A stretch of DNA of 64,000 nt, taken from positions 62,001-126,000 of the forward strand of contig CAMTVQ010000001.1 in assembly GCA_947085255.1 (NCBI GenBank). Reading direction: 5' to 3'. The notes under the pieces are model-generated. The model was given only the letters and a program-made list of their open reading frames with translations, was not told the DNA's origin and made no database searches. The translations under genes were made by a program, and so were the position numbers. Numbering within the stretch: position 1 is the first letter of the stretch; every line of letters starts with the position of its first letter. The stretch is from CAMTVQ01 sp947085255. GTDB taxonomy: Bacteria > Bacteroidota > Bacteroidia > Sphingobacteriales > Sphingobacteriaceae. Positions 15,755-25,405 of the stretch are shown one piece after another.

Positions 15755-18700
15755 CGAGTAATACTCACCGTTCCTTTTTTCTTAATTACCTCACCAGTAA
15801 TGGTAGCGGCTTCTATTAGGTACACATAAGTGCCTTGTGGATAATCAATATTGTCGCCAGCTTTTCCATTCCATTGTATGTCAAAACTATCCGAATTAAA
15901 TACATATTCGCCCCAACGATTAAATACTTTTACATCCAACTTTACAATATTAATGCCACGTAGTTCCCACGTATCGTTTTTAGTATCTCCATTTGGTGAA
16001 AATGCATCTGGTGCATAAATTGTCGCTTTATCTTCGGTAGCAAGTTTCTTGCTAAAGGTGTCAATGCATCCATCTGCATTTTCAACAGTAAGTGAAATGG
16101 TGTACGTTCCCGGCTGTGTGTATACACTTGTAGGATTTGTTGACGAATCTGTACTATTGTTGCCAAAATCCCAAGTATAAGAGGTAATATCAGCCGATGT
16201 ATCGGGGATAAATTCGATTAGTCCATAATTATTTACCAGTACCAATTTTCCATCGGGTTCATACCTAAAATTGGCAGTGGGTATGGGTTTAGGATTTAAG
16301 CGTACTATTTTCGAGCTATCTATGCAATCATCTTTATACAAAATCACTACTTTGTAGGTACCCGAATCTAAGTTGGTATATGTTTTTTGAGTCGAAAAAT
16401 TATCGTAAAGAGGTGCCAACCTGTAAGTAAATGGAGCCATGCCACCTTTTAGACTATCAATACTAATCGTTCCATTTTTTTGCTCGCAGTTTACTGCTGT
16501 ACTACTAATGGCAATATCGGTTATTGTACTCACTTTTTTTACGGTAAACTTTTCGAAATACTCACAACCAAGGCTATCCGTTAGCTTGTAGCGGTGCTCT
16601 CCAGGCGCTAATAAGTTAAATGAAACAGTATCTGTTGTTGACCAAAGTGTTGAATCGTTATCTAATTGGTATTTGTAGGGTTTAAATCCTCCATTTACTA
16701 AGAACACGTTCTTTCCTAAATCTTCTTCGCAGGTAGCTGGACTGCTGGTTACGCTTTTACTGGTAATATTGGGTACTGCGCTTGCTAATTTGTACGAAAA
16801 AGTATCTACACACTCGTTATTATCTTTTACCGTAATAAAGTGCTTTCCCTCTGCCAAATGATCATATACATAATTAAAGCTATCAGTGCCCGCTATAAGA
16901 GGTTTATCATCAATTGCATACTGATACGGAGCTGTTTTTCCGCTGGTAACCACACTTATACGCCCATTGCTTAAACTACAAAAAGGCCTAAAATCATCCA
17001 CTACTTTAGTGATAATTCTAGGGGGTTGCTTTATTATTAACGATGGAAATGGTCTTACCTTACAATCATTTTGGTCAGAAATAATCAAAAAAGTACTGCG
17101 TGCTTGTAAGTTTTTTAATTTAAGTAGGGTGTCAGTTCCTACAGGCTGAGATCCTCCTATATTAAAGGTGTATGGAGGAGTTCCGCCGTTTACAATGATT
17201 GTAGCTCTACCATCATTACCCCCAAAACAACTTACATCGGTAATTTTTACAGTAGCCTTAGGTATAGCACTATTGGCAATTTGTAATAGCGAATCAAAGC
17301 GGCAGTTGTCGGCATCTTGGCGTACTACTTTTAGGTTATAACTTCCGGGTGATATGCTATCAAATTGCCAATAAAAAGTAGCACCATTATTGGTTAGCTT
17401 AATACTCTTTATTGTGTCGTTTAAAAATGCTACGGATTCATTAAAAACCTCTGGTTGTGCAAATACGAGTACTTTTATTGTTTTGTCATCGCATTTTGCT
17501 CCTGAAACTTCTACCTTATCAATTATAACCTGTTTAGATGATTTGAGTGTGAAATCTAAAAAAGTTGTAGAGTCTTTGGTAGTAGCCGTAATGCGATAGG
17601 TTCCGTCTGTAAGTCCTGTTGCAGTATAGCCAGTTTGTACAGGGTTAGTATTCCACGTAACAGTTGCATTTACGGGTATTTGAGGGGTATTAGTTACAGC
17701 GGTGCCCAATACGTTTATATATCCACTGCTATCGCCCATGCAAGGACGATTAACTTTTAATGCCTTTAAATTAATATAGGTTTTGGGTTGACAGATGTTA
17801 AAATCTAAATTAAATCGTCCGCCATTAGCGCCGTCAAACATCAGCCAATAGCAAGAATTTGGGTTAAGTGTTGTAAAATCTAATTTTGTATTTGCCGTAA
17901 TGTTTTGTTGGCAAAATAAGACATTCATTGGTTGTCCGCATGCACCTTCCAATAAGGCAAATTCTACCGATTTGTAAATCGAGCTATCGTTCAAAAACCT
18001 AATATTATCAAGCGAAAGTGTAACGATATTGCTGGTAGCATTGGTGCAAAACTGGTAAAAAACGCTGTTTTCTATTGAAAAGTTAGGGCAGCTGCCAAAT
18101 ACGGGAGCTTCATACCCACTGTCGAAATTATTGCTAATAGAATACGTAGCGCAATTAGCAGCTTTGGGTGCGGTAGCGCAGGTATTATCGGGTTTAATGG
18201 CAACTGTAATGTCGTAATACTGATTGGCGTCTGTAGTACTAACTTCTTTATTTAAATTTGCTAGTGTAATAGGTACTTCGGCAAATATAGCAATGGTAAA
18301 ACTATCGTCTAGGGCTACGCCAAATTCCGTAGGGTTAAAAGCAGGTAAGGAATGAAAAGTATTACCTGTTCCACGTGGATAGGTAGGTCCAGTTAGTGTA
18401 GCGCAGCCTACTCCTGCGCAGCGTTCGGTAAAGCAGCCCAACAGCTTACACCCTGTTTTGTCGAGCAGATGTACCGTCATTACGTATTCGGCATCACTAA
18501 TGGCTACCACCAAACCGCGTTCGTTTTTTACTTTAAAAATATCCGACCTGCTATTTTTGGTTAAAACAGGTGCAGTACCTTGTGTGCAAGCTGGAAATGT
18601 AGTTGATCTTGTATAAATAAAATCATTATACAAACCCATTTGTCCTGTATTTATGCGTGTGGTGCCTATTGGTAATACGGGCGTATCGTCATAAATACAT

Positions 18701-19227
18701 CCATTACTATTTCTTGGTGGCTCTCGAATATCTATTCGGTACTTATTTACACAAGTAGTGCTAGGCAAAGGTGCTGGGAGTGGTACTGCAAATCCATCAA
18801 TTTTTATGTAATAAGTAGTATCAGGGACAAGAAATAAGCTGGCAATACTTTCTATCCTACCTCCAGTTCCAAATCCAATAGCTTCATCATAATATTTACA
18901 AGGGGTATTGGCATCAAAGTTACAATCGGACCGAATAATTGTCGTATGAGTAACACCAGGTTCAGGATAGAATTGAAAATAAAATTCATAATGTCCAGCA
19001 CGAGGAGGTTTAAAAGCATATACTACATCTTCTAAATTATTTAGTCCAGCATCGCAGCCCGTCATCGTTGCAAAATCGTTGCCCTTACCACAGCTGCTAG
19101 CCGAATCGGTATAAGGAATAGCTGTAACAAGATTAGGGGTTAGGCAATCGTTATTTACCACCTGTGCTAAACTGTACAGAGGTAAAAAAAAGACAATGAA
19201 AAAAAGTAGTTGTTTTTTCAGTAGCAT
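15751..19227 (-). CDS. Gliding motility-associated (CHU_C / T9SS type B) secreted protein
   Basis: A 1158-residue cell-surface protein. The signal peptide ends at LYSLAQ (about 21). The middle comprises Ig-like/SprB-type segments of about 80-90 residues with recurring phrases such as CFGGNDGRATIIVNGGTPPYTF and, later, GGMAPFTY. A PKD domain (YTWDFGNNSTDSSTNPTSV, then PGTYTISLTV) precedes the C-terminal type B sorting domain, which begins near APDAFSPNGDTKNDTW and includes VKVFNRWGEYVF and WNGKAGDN. Proteins of this group are exported by T9SS and are often adhesins in gliding Bacteroidota. Gliding itself cannot be inferred from one cargo. It is rich in cysteine compared with its neighbours. 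Confidence 0.9.
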   Translation of the reverse strand: MLLKKQLLFFIVFFLPLYSLAQVVNNDCLTPNLVTAIPYTDSASSCGKGNDFATMTGCDAGLNNLEDVVYAFKPPRAGHYEFYFQFYPEPGVTHTTIIRSDCNFDANTPCKYYDEAIGFGTGGRIESIASLFLVPDTTYYIKIDGFAVPLPAPLPSTTCVNKYRIDIREPPRNSNGCIYDDTPVLPIGTTRINTGQMGLYNDFIYTRSTTFPACTQGTAPVLTKNSRSDIFKVKNERGLVVAISDAEYVMTVHLLDKTGCKLLGCFTERCAGVGCATLTGPTYPRGTGNTFHSLPAFNPTEFGVALDDSFTIAIFAEVPITLANLNKEVSTTDANQYYDITVAIKPDNTCATAPKAANCATYSISNNFDSGYEAPVFGSCPNFSIENSVFYQFCTNATSNIVTLSLDNIRFLNDSSIYKSVEFALLEGACGQPMNVLFCQQNITANTKLDFTTLNPNSCYWLMFDGANGGRFNLDFNICQPKTYINLKALKVNRPCMGDSSGYINVLGTAVTNTPQIPVNATVTWNTNPVQTGYTATGLTDGTYRITATTKDSTTFLDFTLKSSKQVIIDKVEVSGAKCDDKTIKVLVFAQPEVFNESVAFLNDTIKSIKLTNNGATFYWQFDSISPGSYNLKVVRQDADNCRFDSLLQIANSAIPKATVKITDVSCFGGNDGRATIIVNGGTPPYTFNIGGSQPVGTDTLLKLKNLQARSTFLIISDQNDCKVRPFPSLIIKQPPRIITKVVDDFRPFCSLSNGRISVVTSGKTAPYQYAIDDKPLIAGTDSFNYVYDHLAEGKHFITVKDNNECVDTFSYKLASAVPNITSKSVTSSPATCEEDLGKNVFLVNGGFKPYKYQLDNDSTLWSTTDTVSFNLLAPGEHRYKLTDSLGCEYFEKFTVKKVSTITDIAISSTAVNCEQKNGTISIDSLKGGMAPFTYRLAPLYDNFSTQKTYTNLDSGTYKVVILYKDDCIDSSKIVRLNPKPIPTANFRYEPDGKLVLVNNYGLIEFIPDTSADITSYTWDFGNNSTDSSTNPTSVYTQPGTYTISLTVENADGCIDTFSKKLATEDKATIYAPDAFSPNGDTKNDTWELRGINIVKLDVKVFNRWGEYVFNSDSFDIQWNGKAGDNIDYPQGTYVYLIEAATITGEVIKKKGTVSITR

Positions 19228-19300
19228 TAATTACAAATTTAAAAATTTTAATCGTAAAAAGCTAATGTAGGGTTTGTGTGCTAAGCATTTAGCTATAAGA

Positions 19301-20215
19301 CTACTCTGCTATTTTATAGCCCATTAAAAAAGCAGCAACAGGCATCCGCTTTTTTCCTTCCAGTTGCAGTTCGGTTACAGCTATAAAGCCATTGTTACAC
19401 GCAAATTTTAGATATGTTTTATTATCCGAAACTGGGGTTCCTACCACCAAATTATGTTTTTGCTCTTCGATAGTGCAACTGTATATTTTTAGCCCCAACC
19501 CGTTTAGTGTAGTAAAAGCCGCAGGGTAGGGACTTAATCCACGTACAAAATTGTAGAGTTCGCTACAATCACGTTTCCAATTTATTTCGCAATCAGGTTT
19601 AAATAATTTTGGAGCTATTTTTAGTTCAGTTGTGGCAACTTGAGGCACTGCAGGTGCTGTTTTGTTTTCAATGGCTTTAACTGTTTTTAGTATCAAACCT
19701 GAACCTGTTTCCATTAATTTATCGTGTAGTGTGCCCGCTGTGTCTTGTTGGTGGATAGCTACTTTTTCACTAAAAATAATATTGCCAGTATCTATCTCCT
19801 GTTTCAGAAAAAAGGTACTTACACCTGTTTCTGTTTCGCCATTAATGAGTGCCCAATTTATAGGAGCTGCACCTCTGTATTGGGGTAGTAAAGAAGCGTG
19901 CAGATTTAAAGTACCTAAGGGTGGCATATTCCAAACTACTTCGGGCAGCATACGAAAGGCTACTACTATTTGTAAATCGGCATTTAGTGCTTTAAGCTCT
20001 GACAAAAATGCCTCATTCTTAAGTTTTTCGGGTTGAAGTAGTGGTAAATTATTGGCTACGGCATATTCTTTTACTGCCGATTGTAAAAGCTTTTGTCCTC
20101 TGCCGGCTGGCTTATCTGGTGCAGTTATTACCCCAGCAATGGTGTATCCATTTTTTACCAATATATCTAAGGCTGGTACTGCAAATGCAGGGGTGCCCAT
20201 AAAAACGATTCGCAT
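19301..20215 (-). CDS. fmt: Methionyl-tRNA formyltransferase
   Basis: Formylates initiator Met-tRNA using 10-formyl-tetrahydrofolate. The 304-residue protein starts MRIVFMGTPAFAVPAL, a near-invariant opening. The catalytic triad is present: N104 and H106 in NLHASLLPQYRG and D142 in QEIDTGN. The C-terminal OB-like tRNA-binding domain covers roughly 205-304. The gene lies 2 bases downstream of the NamZ-like gene on the same strand, so the two are probably one transcript. def, its usual partner, is not in the window. Confidence 0.96.
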   Translation of the reverse strand: MRIVFMGTPAFAVPALDILVKNGYTIAGVITAPDKPAGRGQKLLQSAVKEYAVANNLPLLQPEKLKNEAFLSELKALNADLQIVVAFRMLPEVVWNMPPLGTLNLHASLLPQYRGAAPINWALINGETETGVSTFFLKQEIDTGNIIFSEKVAIHQQDTAGTLHDKLMETGSGLILKTVKAIENKTAPAVPQVATTELKIAPKLFKPDCEINWKRDCSELYNFVRGLSPYPAAFTTLNGLGLKIYSCTIEEQKHNLVVGTPVSDNKTYLKFACNNGFIAVTELQLEGKKRMPVAAFLMGYKIAE

Positions 20216-20217
20216 AC

Positions 20218-21408
20218 TTAAGGGTATAATAAATAGTAACTACGTACTTTCTTGAATTTGTTAAGTTGTGGTTGCCAATTCTCACGTATTTGAGCGGCTG
20301 TATACCCCTCTTTTAGCTGCTTTCTTAATTGGTTGGTACCTGCCAAATTATCAAAAAAAGGATTAAAAAAGCGTTCTTTATCAGGGTATTGATTGTACAA
20401 TTCTATCAGCCAATTTAGGTTGAGTTGCTTGTTGATGTAAAAGTAATCGGCATTAAAACGTTGTAGGTTTATTCCATGGCAGGCTTTATCTTCATAGGGC
20501 GGATTTTTACTCATACCCGGAATACTTTTTGGGGTAAATGAAAAAGCATATAGCGAATCGAACTTTGGATGACCAATGAGTTGAAATGGAGTAGTTGTAC
20601 CTCTTCCCATACTAATTACCGTACCCTCAAATAAGCACAAAGAAGGGTATAGGTAAATAGCTTGCTGGCTATTTAGATTTGGTGAGGGTTTTATGGGCAA
20701 AACATACCTGCTTTTGTGGGTGTACTTTTGCATCCGTATTACTTGCAAATTGCATTGTACACTATCCCTAAGCCAACGTTCACCATTAATCATGGTGGCA
20801 TATTCACCAATGGTCATTCCGTACACTATAGGTACTGGGTGTAGCCCCACAAACGAACTAAAAGCGGTATCTAACACAGGACCATCTATATAAAAACCGT
20901 TGGGGTTTGGACGATCCAGCAATAGCAAAGGCTTTTTTTGTTCGGCACAGGCTTCCATTACATAATGGAGGGTGGTTAAGTAGGTATAAAACCGTGCTCC
21001 AACATCCTGAATATCAAATAATACAATATCTATATTTTGAAGGCTTTCTGGACTTGGTTTTTTGGACTTCCCATACAAAGAAAAAATAGGAATCCCTGTT
21101 TTTGCATCAACGCTATTCCCCAGTTCTTCACCAGCATCGGCATCGCCTCTAAAACCATGTTCCAATGCAAAAATAAGCTGTATGTTGCATCCCAATTTCT
21201 TTAAAGTATCTACCAAATGGCTGTTTGCTACCACAGAAGTTTGGTTGACGACAAGGGCAATGTTTTTTTGCTGTAGTAGCGGCAAATACACAGGTATTTG
21301 TGCTGCCCCCACTATAATACTATCAGTATTGGTAGCAGCTACGCCTGTCTTTATTCCTGCAAAAAACAGTATTGTGCTGATAATGATTATAGTATATCTT
21401 CTTGTCAT
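20218..21408 (-). CDS. namZ: DUF1343 protein, NamZ-like exo-beta-N-acetylmuramidase
   Basis: A 396-residue exported protein with leader MTRRYTIIIISTILFFAGIK and a likely cleavage near GVAA. It matches DUF1343, the family of NamZ, which removes MurNAc from the non-reducing end of peptidoglycan fragments. Conserved family phrases are ALVVNQTSVV, FALEHGFRGDADAGE, VLFDIQDVGARFYTYLTTL and LLLLDRPNPNG. It likely works in the periplasm in cell-wall turnover. Its stop is 2 bases from the fmt start. The enzymatic role is inferred from the family. Confidence 0.85.
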   Translation of the reverse strand: MTRRYTIIIISTILFFAGIKTGVAATNTDSIIVGAAQIPVYLPLLQQKNIALVVNQTSVVANSHLVDTLKKLGCNIQLIFALEHGFRGDADAGEELGNSVDAKTGIPIFSLYGKSKKPSPESLQNIDIVLFDIQDVGARFYTYLTTLHYVMEACAEQKKPLLLLDRPNPNGFYIDGPVLDTAFSSFVGLHPVPIVYGMTIGEYATMINGERWLRDSVQCNLQVIRMQKYTHKSRYVLPIKPSPNLNSQQAIYLYPSLCLFEGTVISMGRGTTTPFQLIGHPKFDSLYAFSFTPKSIPGMSKNPPYEDKACHGINLQRFNADYFYINKQLNLNWLIELYNQYPDKERFFNPFFDNLAGTNQLRKQLKEGYTAAQIRENWQPQLNKFKKVRSYYLLYP

Positions 21409-21508
21409 TAACTTAATTAAAAGTTTGTGTAAATATTAGGTGCGCGAAAATACAGATAAAAGATGTACAGTATAAATTTTGCACATTTGTAGCCATACTA
21501 TACCACCA

Positions 21509-22726
21509 ATGAGTATCGCTTTATTTATTGCCAAACGGATTACCCTACAAAGCAAACGCAGTTTTTCGCGGCTTGTTATTGGTATTGCCGTAGCAGGTAT
21601 TGCCTTGGGCGTAGCGGTAATGATTGTGTCTATGGCTGTTGTTACGGGTTTTAAAACCGAGATACAGCATAAAATTACTGGTTTTGCCGGCCACATTCAG
21701 GTAGCAGCTTTGCAGGTAACAAATACCTACGAATCGGCTCCTATTGATTCTGTAGAAGGTATTAAACGGTTTATTACCGAAAGTGTAGCGGTAAAAAATG
21801 TGCAGCCTTATGCCTGTAAAGCAGGTATTATTAGCGCCAATCAGGAGATAGAAGGGGTAGTATTGAAGGGGGTAGATAGTAGTTACAATTGGCAATATAT
21901 TGAAAATCAGCTTACAGCAGGTGTGGTGCCACGGTATAGCAACGATTCAGCATCTACCAAAATAGTGGTATCTGCTTTTATCGCCAATAGGTTGAACGTA
22001 AAATTGCACGATAAACTGCTGATGTATTTTATGGATTACCCCATACGAAAACGCCGTTTTGAAGTGGTGGGTATTTACGATTTTGGCGTGCAAGAACTGG
22101 ATAAACTATTTGTAATTGGTGATATACAGCAGGTACAAAAACTGAATAATTGGACGAATACCCAAATTGGTGGATTTGAAATAGAGCTGCACGATGTTGA
22201 ACAAATGGCACAACAAACCAGCTATATAAATGAGTATCTGCCCGAAACATTGGTAGCACAATCGGCAACCGAACTGTACCCTATGTTGTTTGAATGGATG
22301 GCTTTGTTGGACGTAAATAGCGAGGTAATTATTGTGCTGATGCTATTGGTAGCTGGTATAAATATGATATCGGCATTGCTGATTATGATATTAGAGCGCA
22401 CCAATATGATAGGCTTGCTAAAAGCATTGGGCTGCAACAATAACACGCTGCGGGCCATCTTTTTGTATAACGCCGCTTGGCTAATAGGTGTGGGGATGTT
22501 GATTGGTAATGTGTTGGGTGTGGGCTTGTGTTTTTTACAGCAACAGTATCAACTGATTACGCTTGACCAGCAATCGTACTACATGGCGTATGCCCCCATA
22601 CAACTGGATGTCATGCATTTGCTGCTGCTCAATTTAGGCACATTGGTAGTATGTGTGCTGATGCTATTGCTGCCCTCTATGTTGGTAGCGCGTATTTTGC
22701 CCATTAAGGCGATACGGTTTAAGTAG
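21509..22726 (+). CDS. LolC/LolE-type ABC transporter permease
   Basis: About 405 residues from the ATG at 21509; a TTG 30 bases upstream is a poor alternative because SIALFIAKRITLQSKRSFSR is the natural N-terminus of this family. Topology is one N-terminal membrane helix (IGIAVAGIALGVAVMIVSMAV), a long periplasmic domain, then three C-terminal helices, starting near VIIVLMLLVAGINMISALLI with the ERTNMIGLLKALGC coupling motif. It belongs to the FtsX/MacB superfamily and resembles lipoprotein-releasing LolC/E. No LolD ATPase is adjacent. It ends 8 bases from the convergent mazG gene. Confidence 0.87.
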   Translation: MSIALFIAKRITLQSKRSFSRLVIGIAVAGIALGVAVMIVSMAVVTGFKTEIQHKITGFAGHIQVAALQVTNTYESAPIDSVEGIKRFITESVAVKNVQPYACKAGIISANQEIEGVVLKGVDSSYNWQYIENQLTAGVVPRYSNDSASTKIVVSAFIANRLNVKLHDKLLMYFMDYPIRKRRFEVVGIYDFGVQELDKLFVIGDIQQVQKLNNWTNTQIGGFEIELHDVEQMAQQTSYINEYLPETLVAQSATELYPMLFEWMALLDVNSEVIIVLMLLVAGINMISALLIMILERTNMIGLLKALGCNNNTLRAIFLYNAAWLIGVGMLIGNVLGVGLCFLQQQYQLITLDQQSYYMAYAPIQLDVMHLLLLNLGTLVVCVLMLLLPSMLVARILPIKAIRFK

Positions 22727-22734
22727 GGCTCTTA

Positions 22735-23532
22735 CTATATCTTTTTCGCCTCATTCCAATACACATCCATTTCTGCCAAACTCATATTTTGCAATAGTTG
22801 GTTGTTTTCGGCGGCCCTTTTTTCGAGGTGCTGAAAGCGTTTAATAAATTTTCGATTCGTTTTTTCTAAAGCATCTTCGGGGTTAATACCCATAAACCGA
22901 GCGTAATTGATAAGGGAAAAAAGTAAATCGCCAAACTCGCCTTCTGCCAATGCTTTTTCTTCTTGGTTGGCATCTTTTGGTAAATTAGCTACTTCTTCTT
23001 TAAACTCGTGTAATTCTTCTTGCACCTTTTCCCAAACTTGCTCTTTGTGTTCCCAATCAAAACCAATGCCGCGTGCTTTTTCTTGTATGCGCTGGGCTTT
23101 TACCAAAGCCGGTAACGATACAGGCACGCCGCCCAATACCGATTTGTTTCCTTCTTTTAGCTTTAGCTGTTCCCAATTGCGTTTTACTTCCTCTTCATCG
23201 GCTACTTTTACGTCGCCATAAATATGCGGATGACGAGATATTAGTTTATCACAAATGCTATCTAGCACTTCTGTAATTGTAAAATCGTTGGTTTCGGAGC
23301 CTATTTTTGCATAAAAGACCAAATGCAGCATAATATCTCCCAATTCCTTCTTTATTTCTTGTTTATCACCTTCTAAAATAGCGTCAGATAATTCATACAC
23401 TTCTTCTATTGTAAGATGACGCAAGCTTTCCAAAGTTTGTTTTTTATCCCAAGGGCACTGGGCGCGTAGTTCGTCCATAATTACGAGCAAACGCTCAAAT
23501 GCTATTAGGCGGGTATCGGTTATGTGTGTCAT
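22735..23532 (-). CDS. mazG: Nucleoside triphosphate pyrophosphohydrolase MazG
   Basis: Hydrolyses (d)NTPs to monophosphates and pyrophosphate, a house-cleaning role. The 265-residue protein has two tandem MazG domains as in E. coli. The first includes CPWDKKQTLESLRHLTIEEV (28-47) and KKELGDIMLHLVFYAKIG with the metal-binding EExxE/ExxD pattern; the second includes EGEFGDLLFSLINYARFMGI. The name reflects the E. coli mazEFG locus, but there is no mazEF gene here; the PemK/MazF pair at 28 kb is separate. Confidence 0.95.
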   Translation of the reverse strand: MTHITDTRLIAFERLLVIMDELRAQCPWDKKQTLESLRHLTIEEVYELSDAILEGDKQEIKKELGDIMLHLVFYAKIGSETNDFTITEVLDSICDKLISRHPHIYGDVKVADEEEVKRNWEQLKLKEGNKSVLGGVPVSLPALVKAQRIQEKARGIGFDWEHKEQVWEKVQEELHEFKEEVANLPKDANQEEKALAEGEFGDLLFSLINYARFMGINPEDALEKTNRKFIKRFQHLEKRAAENNQLLQNMSLAEMDVYWNEAKKI

Positions 23533-23651
23533 GTGTAATTAGAAGGTGTTTTTTTGTGCAGCAATTTACTAAAATAAGTGTAGGTGGCTATCAGGACGAG
23601 CAAAGGTTCGTCTGTGCCTTCGAGATGTTTGGTTACTAGCTTTAGTATAAA

Positions 23652-23680
23652 CAAAAAAAGCCGACTGATTTAGTCGGCTT
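23652..23680 (-). terminator. Intrinsic terminator of the VOC gene
   Basis: Stem AAGCCGACT/AGTCGGCTT (23658-23666 with 23672-23680), loop GATTT. On the minus strand it is followed by a run of T. Confidence 0.88.
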
Positions 23681-23704
23681 CTGAGGTGTGAAAATTTATT
23701 TAGG

Positions 23705-24091
23705 TTAGTTATTTGAATGTAGTCCTACTTTATTGCCTTCGCTGTCAATAAAAAAAGCCATGTTTCCATTATTATCGTCAATAAGCATTTTTGGCATTAC
23801 CACCTTACCTCCGGCAGCTTCAACTCTATCCAAAACAAATTGTAAATCAGGATTGGCATTCAAATAAATAATCGAACCAGTAGTAGCCGGAACGTGTTGC
23901 TCGCTTTTTACCAATGCACCGCCAGAATGTGGTGCTTGCGATGGAAACATTAACATATTCATACCCATCATATCCATAGGAAACAGGTTAATATCAAGTA
24001 TCGTTTCGTAAAACTTTTGCGCACGTGCTACATCGGCAATTGCAATTTCAAACCAATTTAATGCATTGGTGTTTTCGCTTAATTTTGTCAT
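23705..24091 (-). CDS. VOC-family (glyoxalase/bleomycin-resistance fold) protein
   Basis: 128 residues in two beta-alpha-beta-beta-beta modules: NWFEIAIADVARAQKFYETI near the N-terminus and KVVMPKMLIDDNNGNMAFFI followed by DSEGNKVGLHSN at the end. This matches the small VOC proteins found across Bacteroidota and resembling the PhnB/glyoxalase group. Substrate unknown. It follows nuoD on the same strand after an 80-base spacer and has its own terminator. Confidence 0.83.
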   Translation of the reverse strand: MTKLSENTNALNWFEIAIADVARAQKFYETILDINLFPMDMMGMNMLMFPSQAPHSGGALVKSEQHVPATTGSIIYLNANPDLQFVLDRVEAAGGKVVMPKMLIDDNNGNMAFFIDSEGNKVGLHSNN

Positions 24092-24172
24092 AAAAATTGT
24101 TTTTGTTTATGGTAAAGTTAAACTAGCAAGGTTAAATTTAATCGAATTTTAAGTAATTTTTTAGTTAAACAC

Positions 24173-25351
24173 TTACCTGTCTACCTCGCCCAAAACAAAA
24201 TCTAAGGAACCAATAATGGCTACTAAATCGGCAATCATTACACCACGTGCCAACTCGGGTAGTACAGATAAATTACAAAAACTTGGCCCACGTGCTTTGC
24301 AGCGGAAAGGAATCTCGGAACGTTCTTGTGCAATAAAATAAAAGCCTAATTCGCCTTTGGGATTTTCGGCACGTATGTAAAATTCCTTTTCTTTAGGGAT
24401 AGCTTTTTTTGGCAGTTTAGCACGTGGGTCAAAATCGGGTGTGCGTTTTAGTTCTTTGGTTAAACGTGCCAAACATTGTTCTATAATATGTACCGATTGA
24501 TTAATTTCTTCTACACGCACCCAATACCTATCCCAGCAATCGCCTACAGTACCCATAGCTCCGGTACCAATCGGAATATCAAATTCTAATTCAGGATAAG
24601 CAGAATAACCATCTACACGGCGCAAATCCCATTTTAATCCCGAAGCACGTAGCATAGGGCCAGAAATGCCGTAATTAATAGCCACATCCATAGGCAATAC
24701 GCCCACATTTGCGGTACGATTAATAAATATGCTGTTGTTGGTGAGCAATTCATTTAGCTCAACCATTTTAGGTTTAAAATAGGTAATAAATTCTTGGCAA
24801 CGTTCCTCAAAACCTACTGGCAAATCATAAAACAAGCCACCTACCCAAATATAGTTATACAACATACGTGCACCAGATGCCCACTCGAGCATGGCCATAA
24901 TGTGTTCACGGTCGCGAAAAGCCCAAAAGAAGGGTGTTACCGCACCAATATCTAATCCGTATGTACCTACGGCTATTAAATGAGAAGCAATACGGTTCAG
25001 TTCGCACACCAGCACGCGAATGTATTCTACCCGTTTAGGAATATCGTTTTCGATGCCCATCATGCGCTCCACACCCATTACAAAAGCATGGTTGTTGTTC
25101 ATGCTTGCCAAATAATCCATCCTATCGGTATAGGGGATAATTTGGGCATAGGTAAGGGCTTCGGCATGTTTTTCGAAGCAACGGTGCAGGTATCCAATAT
25201 GCGGAATGCATTCTCGAACAATTTCTCCATCGGTAACCAGTTCCAAACGCAAAACCCCATGTGTAGAAGGATGCTGAGGCCCCATATTGAGGATCATTTC
25301 TTCTTTTTTGAGTGTGCTGGGGTCGGTTTTGTAATTGGTCATTATAAGCAA
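24173..25351 (-). CDS. nuoD: NADH-quinone oxidoreductase subunit D
   Basis: The 49-kDa-type subunit of respiratory complex I, lining the quinone site in the peripheral arm. Recognised by ILNMGPQHPSTHGVLRLEL near residue 20, PHIGYLHRCFEK, PYTDRMDYLASMNNNHAF and the closing FVLGEVDR. At 392 residues it has the usual length. The native start may be the ATG three codons inside (MTNYKTD). It lies downstream of nuoC with a 54-base spacer containing a hairpin. Subunits A, B and E-N are absent from both sides. Confidence 0.96.
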   Translation of the reverse strand: MLIMTNYKTDPSTLKKEEMILNMGPQHPSTHGVLRLELVTDGEIVRECIPHIGYLHRCFEKHAEALTYAQIIPYTDRMDYLASMNNNHAFVMGVERMMGIENDIPKRVEYIRVLVCELNRIASHLIAVGTYGLDIGAVTPFFWAFRDREHIMAMLEWASGARMLYNYIWVGGLFYDLPVGFEERCQEFITYFKPKMVELNELLTNNSIFINRTANVGVLPMDVAINYGISGPMLRASGLKWDLRRVDGYSAYPELEFDIPIGTGAMGTVGDCWDRYWVRVEEINQSVHIIEQCLARLTKELKRTPDFDPRAKLPKKAIPKEKEFYIRAENPKGELGFYFIAQERSEIPFRCKARGPSFCNLSVLPELARGVMIADLVAIIGSLDFVLGEVDR

Positions 25352-25364
25352 AAAGTAAAATGGT

Positions 25365-25398
25365 AAAAGTAAAAATGACGTTGTATGTTTTTACTTTT
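25365..25398. repeat. AT-rich hairpin in the nuoC-nuoD spacer
   Basis: AAAAGTAAAAA (25365-25375) and its exact complement (25388-25398) enclose a 12-base loop. There is no GC clamp, so it is unlikely to be an efficient terminator. It may affect the nuoC/nuoD expression ratio, or simply be an intergenic AGTAAAA-type word repeat. Confidence 0.5.
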
Positions 25399-25405
25399 GC
25401 CTTTT

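Noticed and set aside
19270..19300. Possible terminator after fmt
   Set aside because: The only inverted repeat is about GCTAA/TTAGC with a short loop and no T-run; too weak.
21479..21508. TTG start for the LolC/E-type permease
   Set aside because: The extra ten residues are not permease-like and an ATG at 21509 starts the natural N-terminus.
22735..23532. mazG as part of a mazEFG toxin locus
   Set aside because: No mazE or mazF adjoins it; the PemK/MazF-like gene is 5 kb away in another operon.
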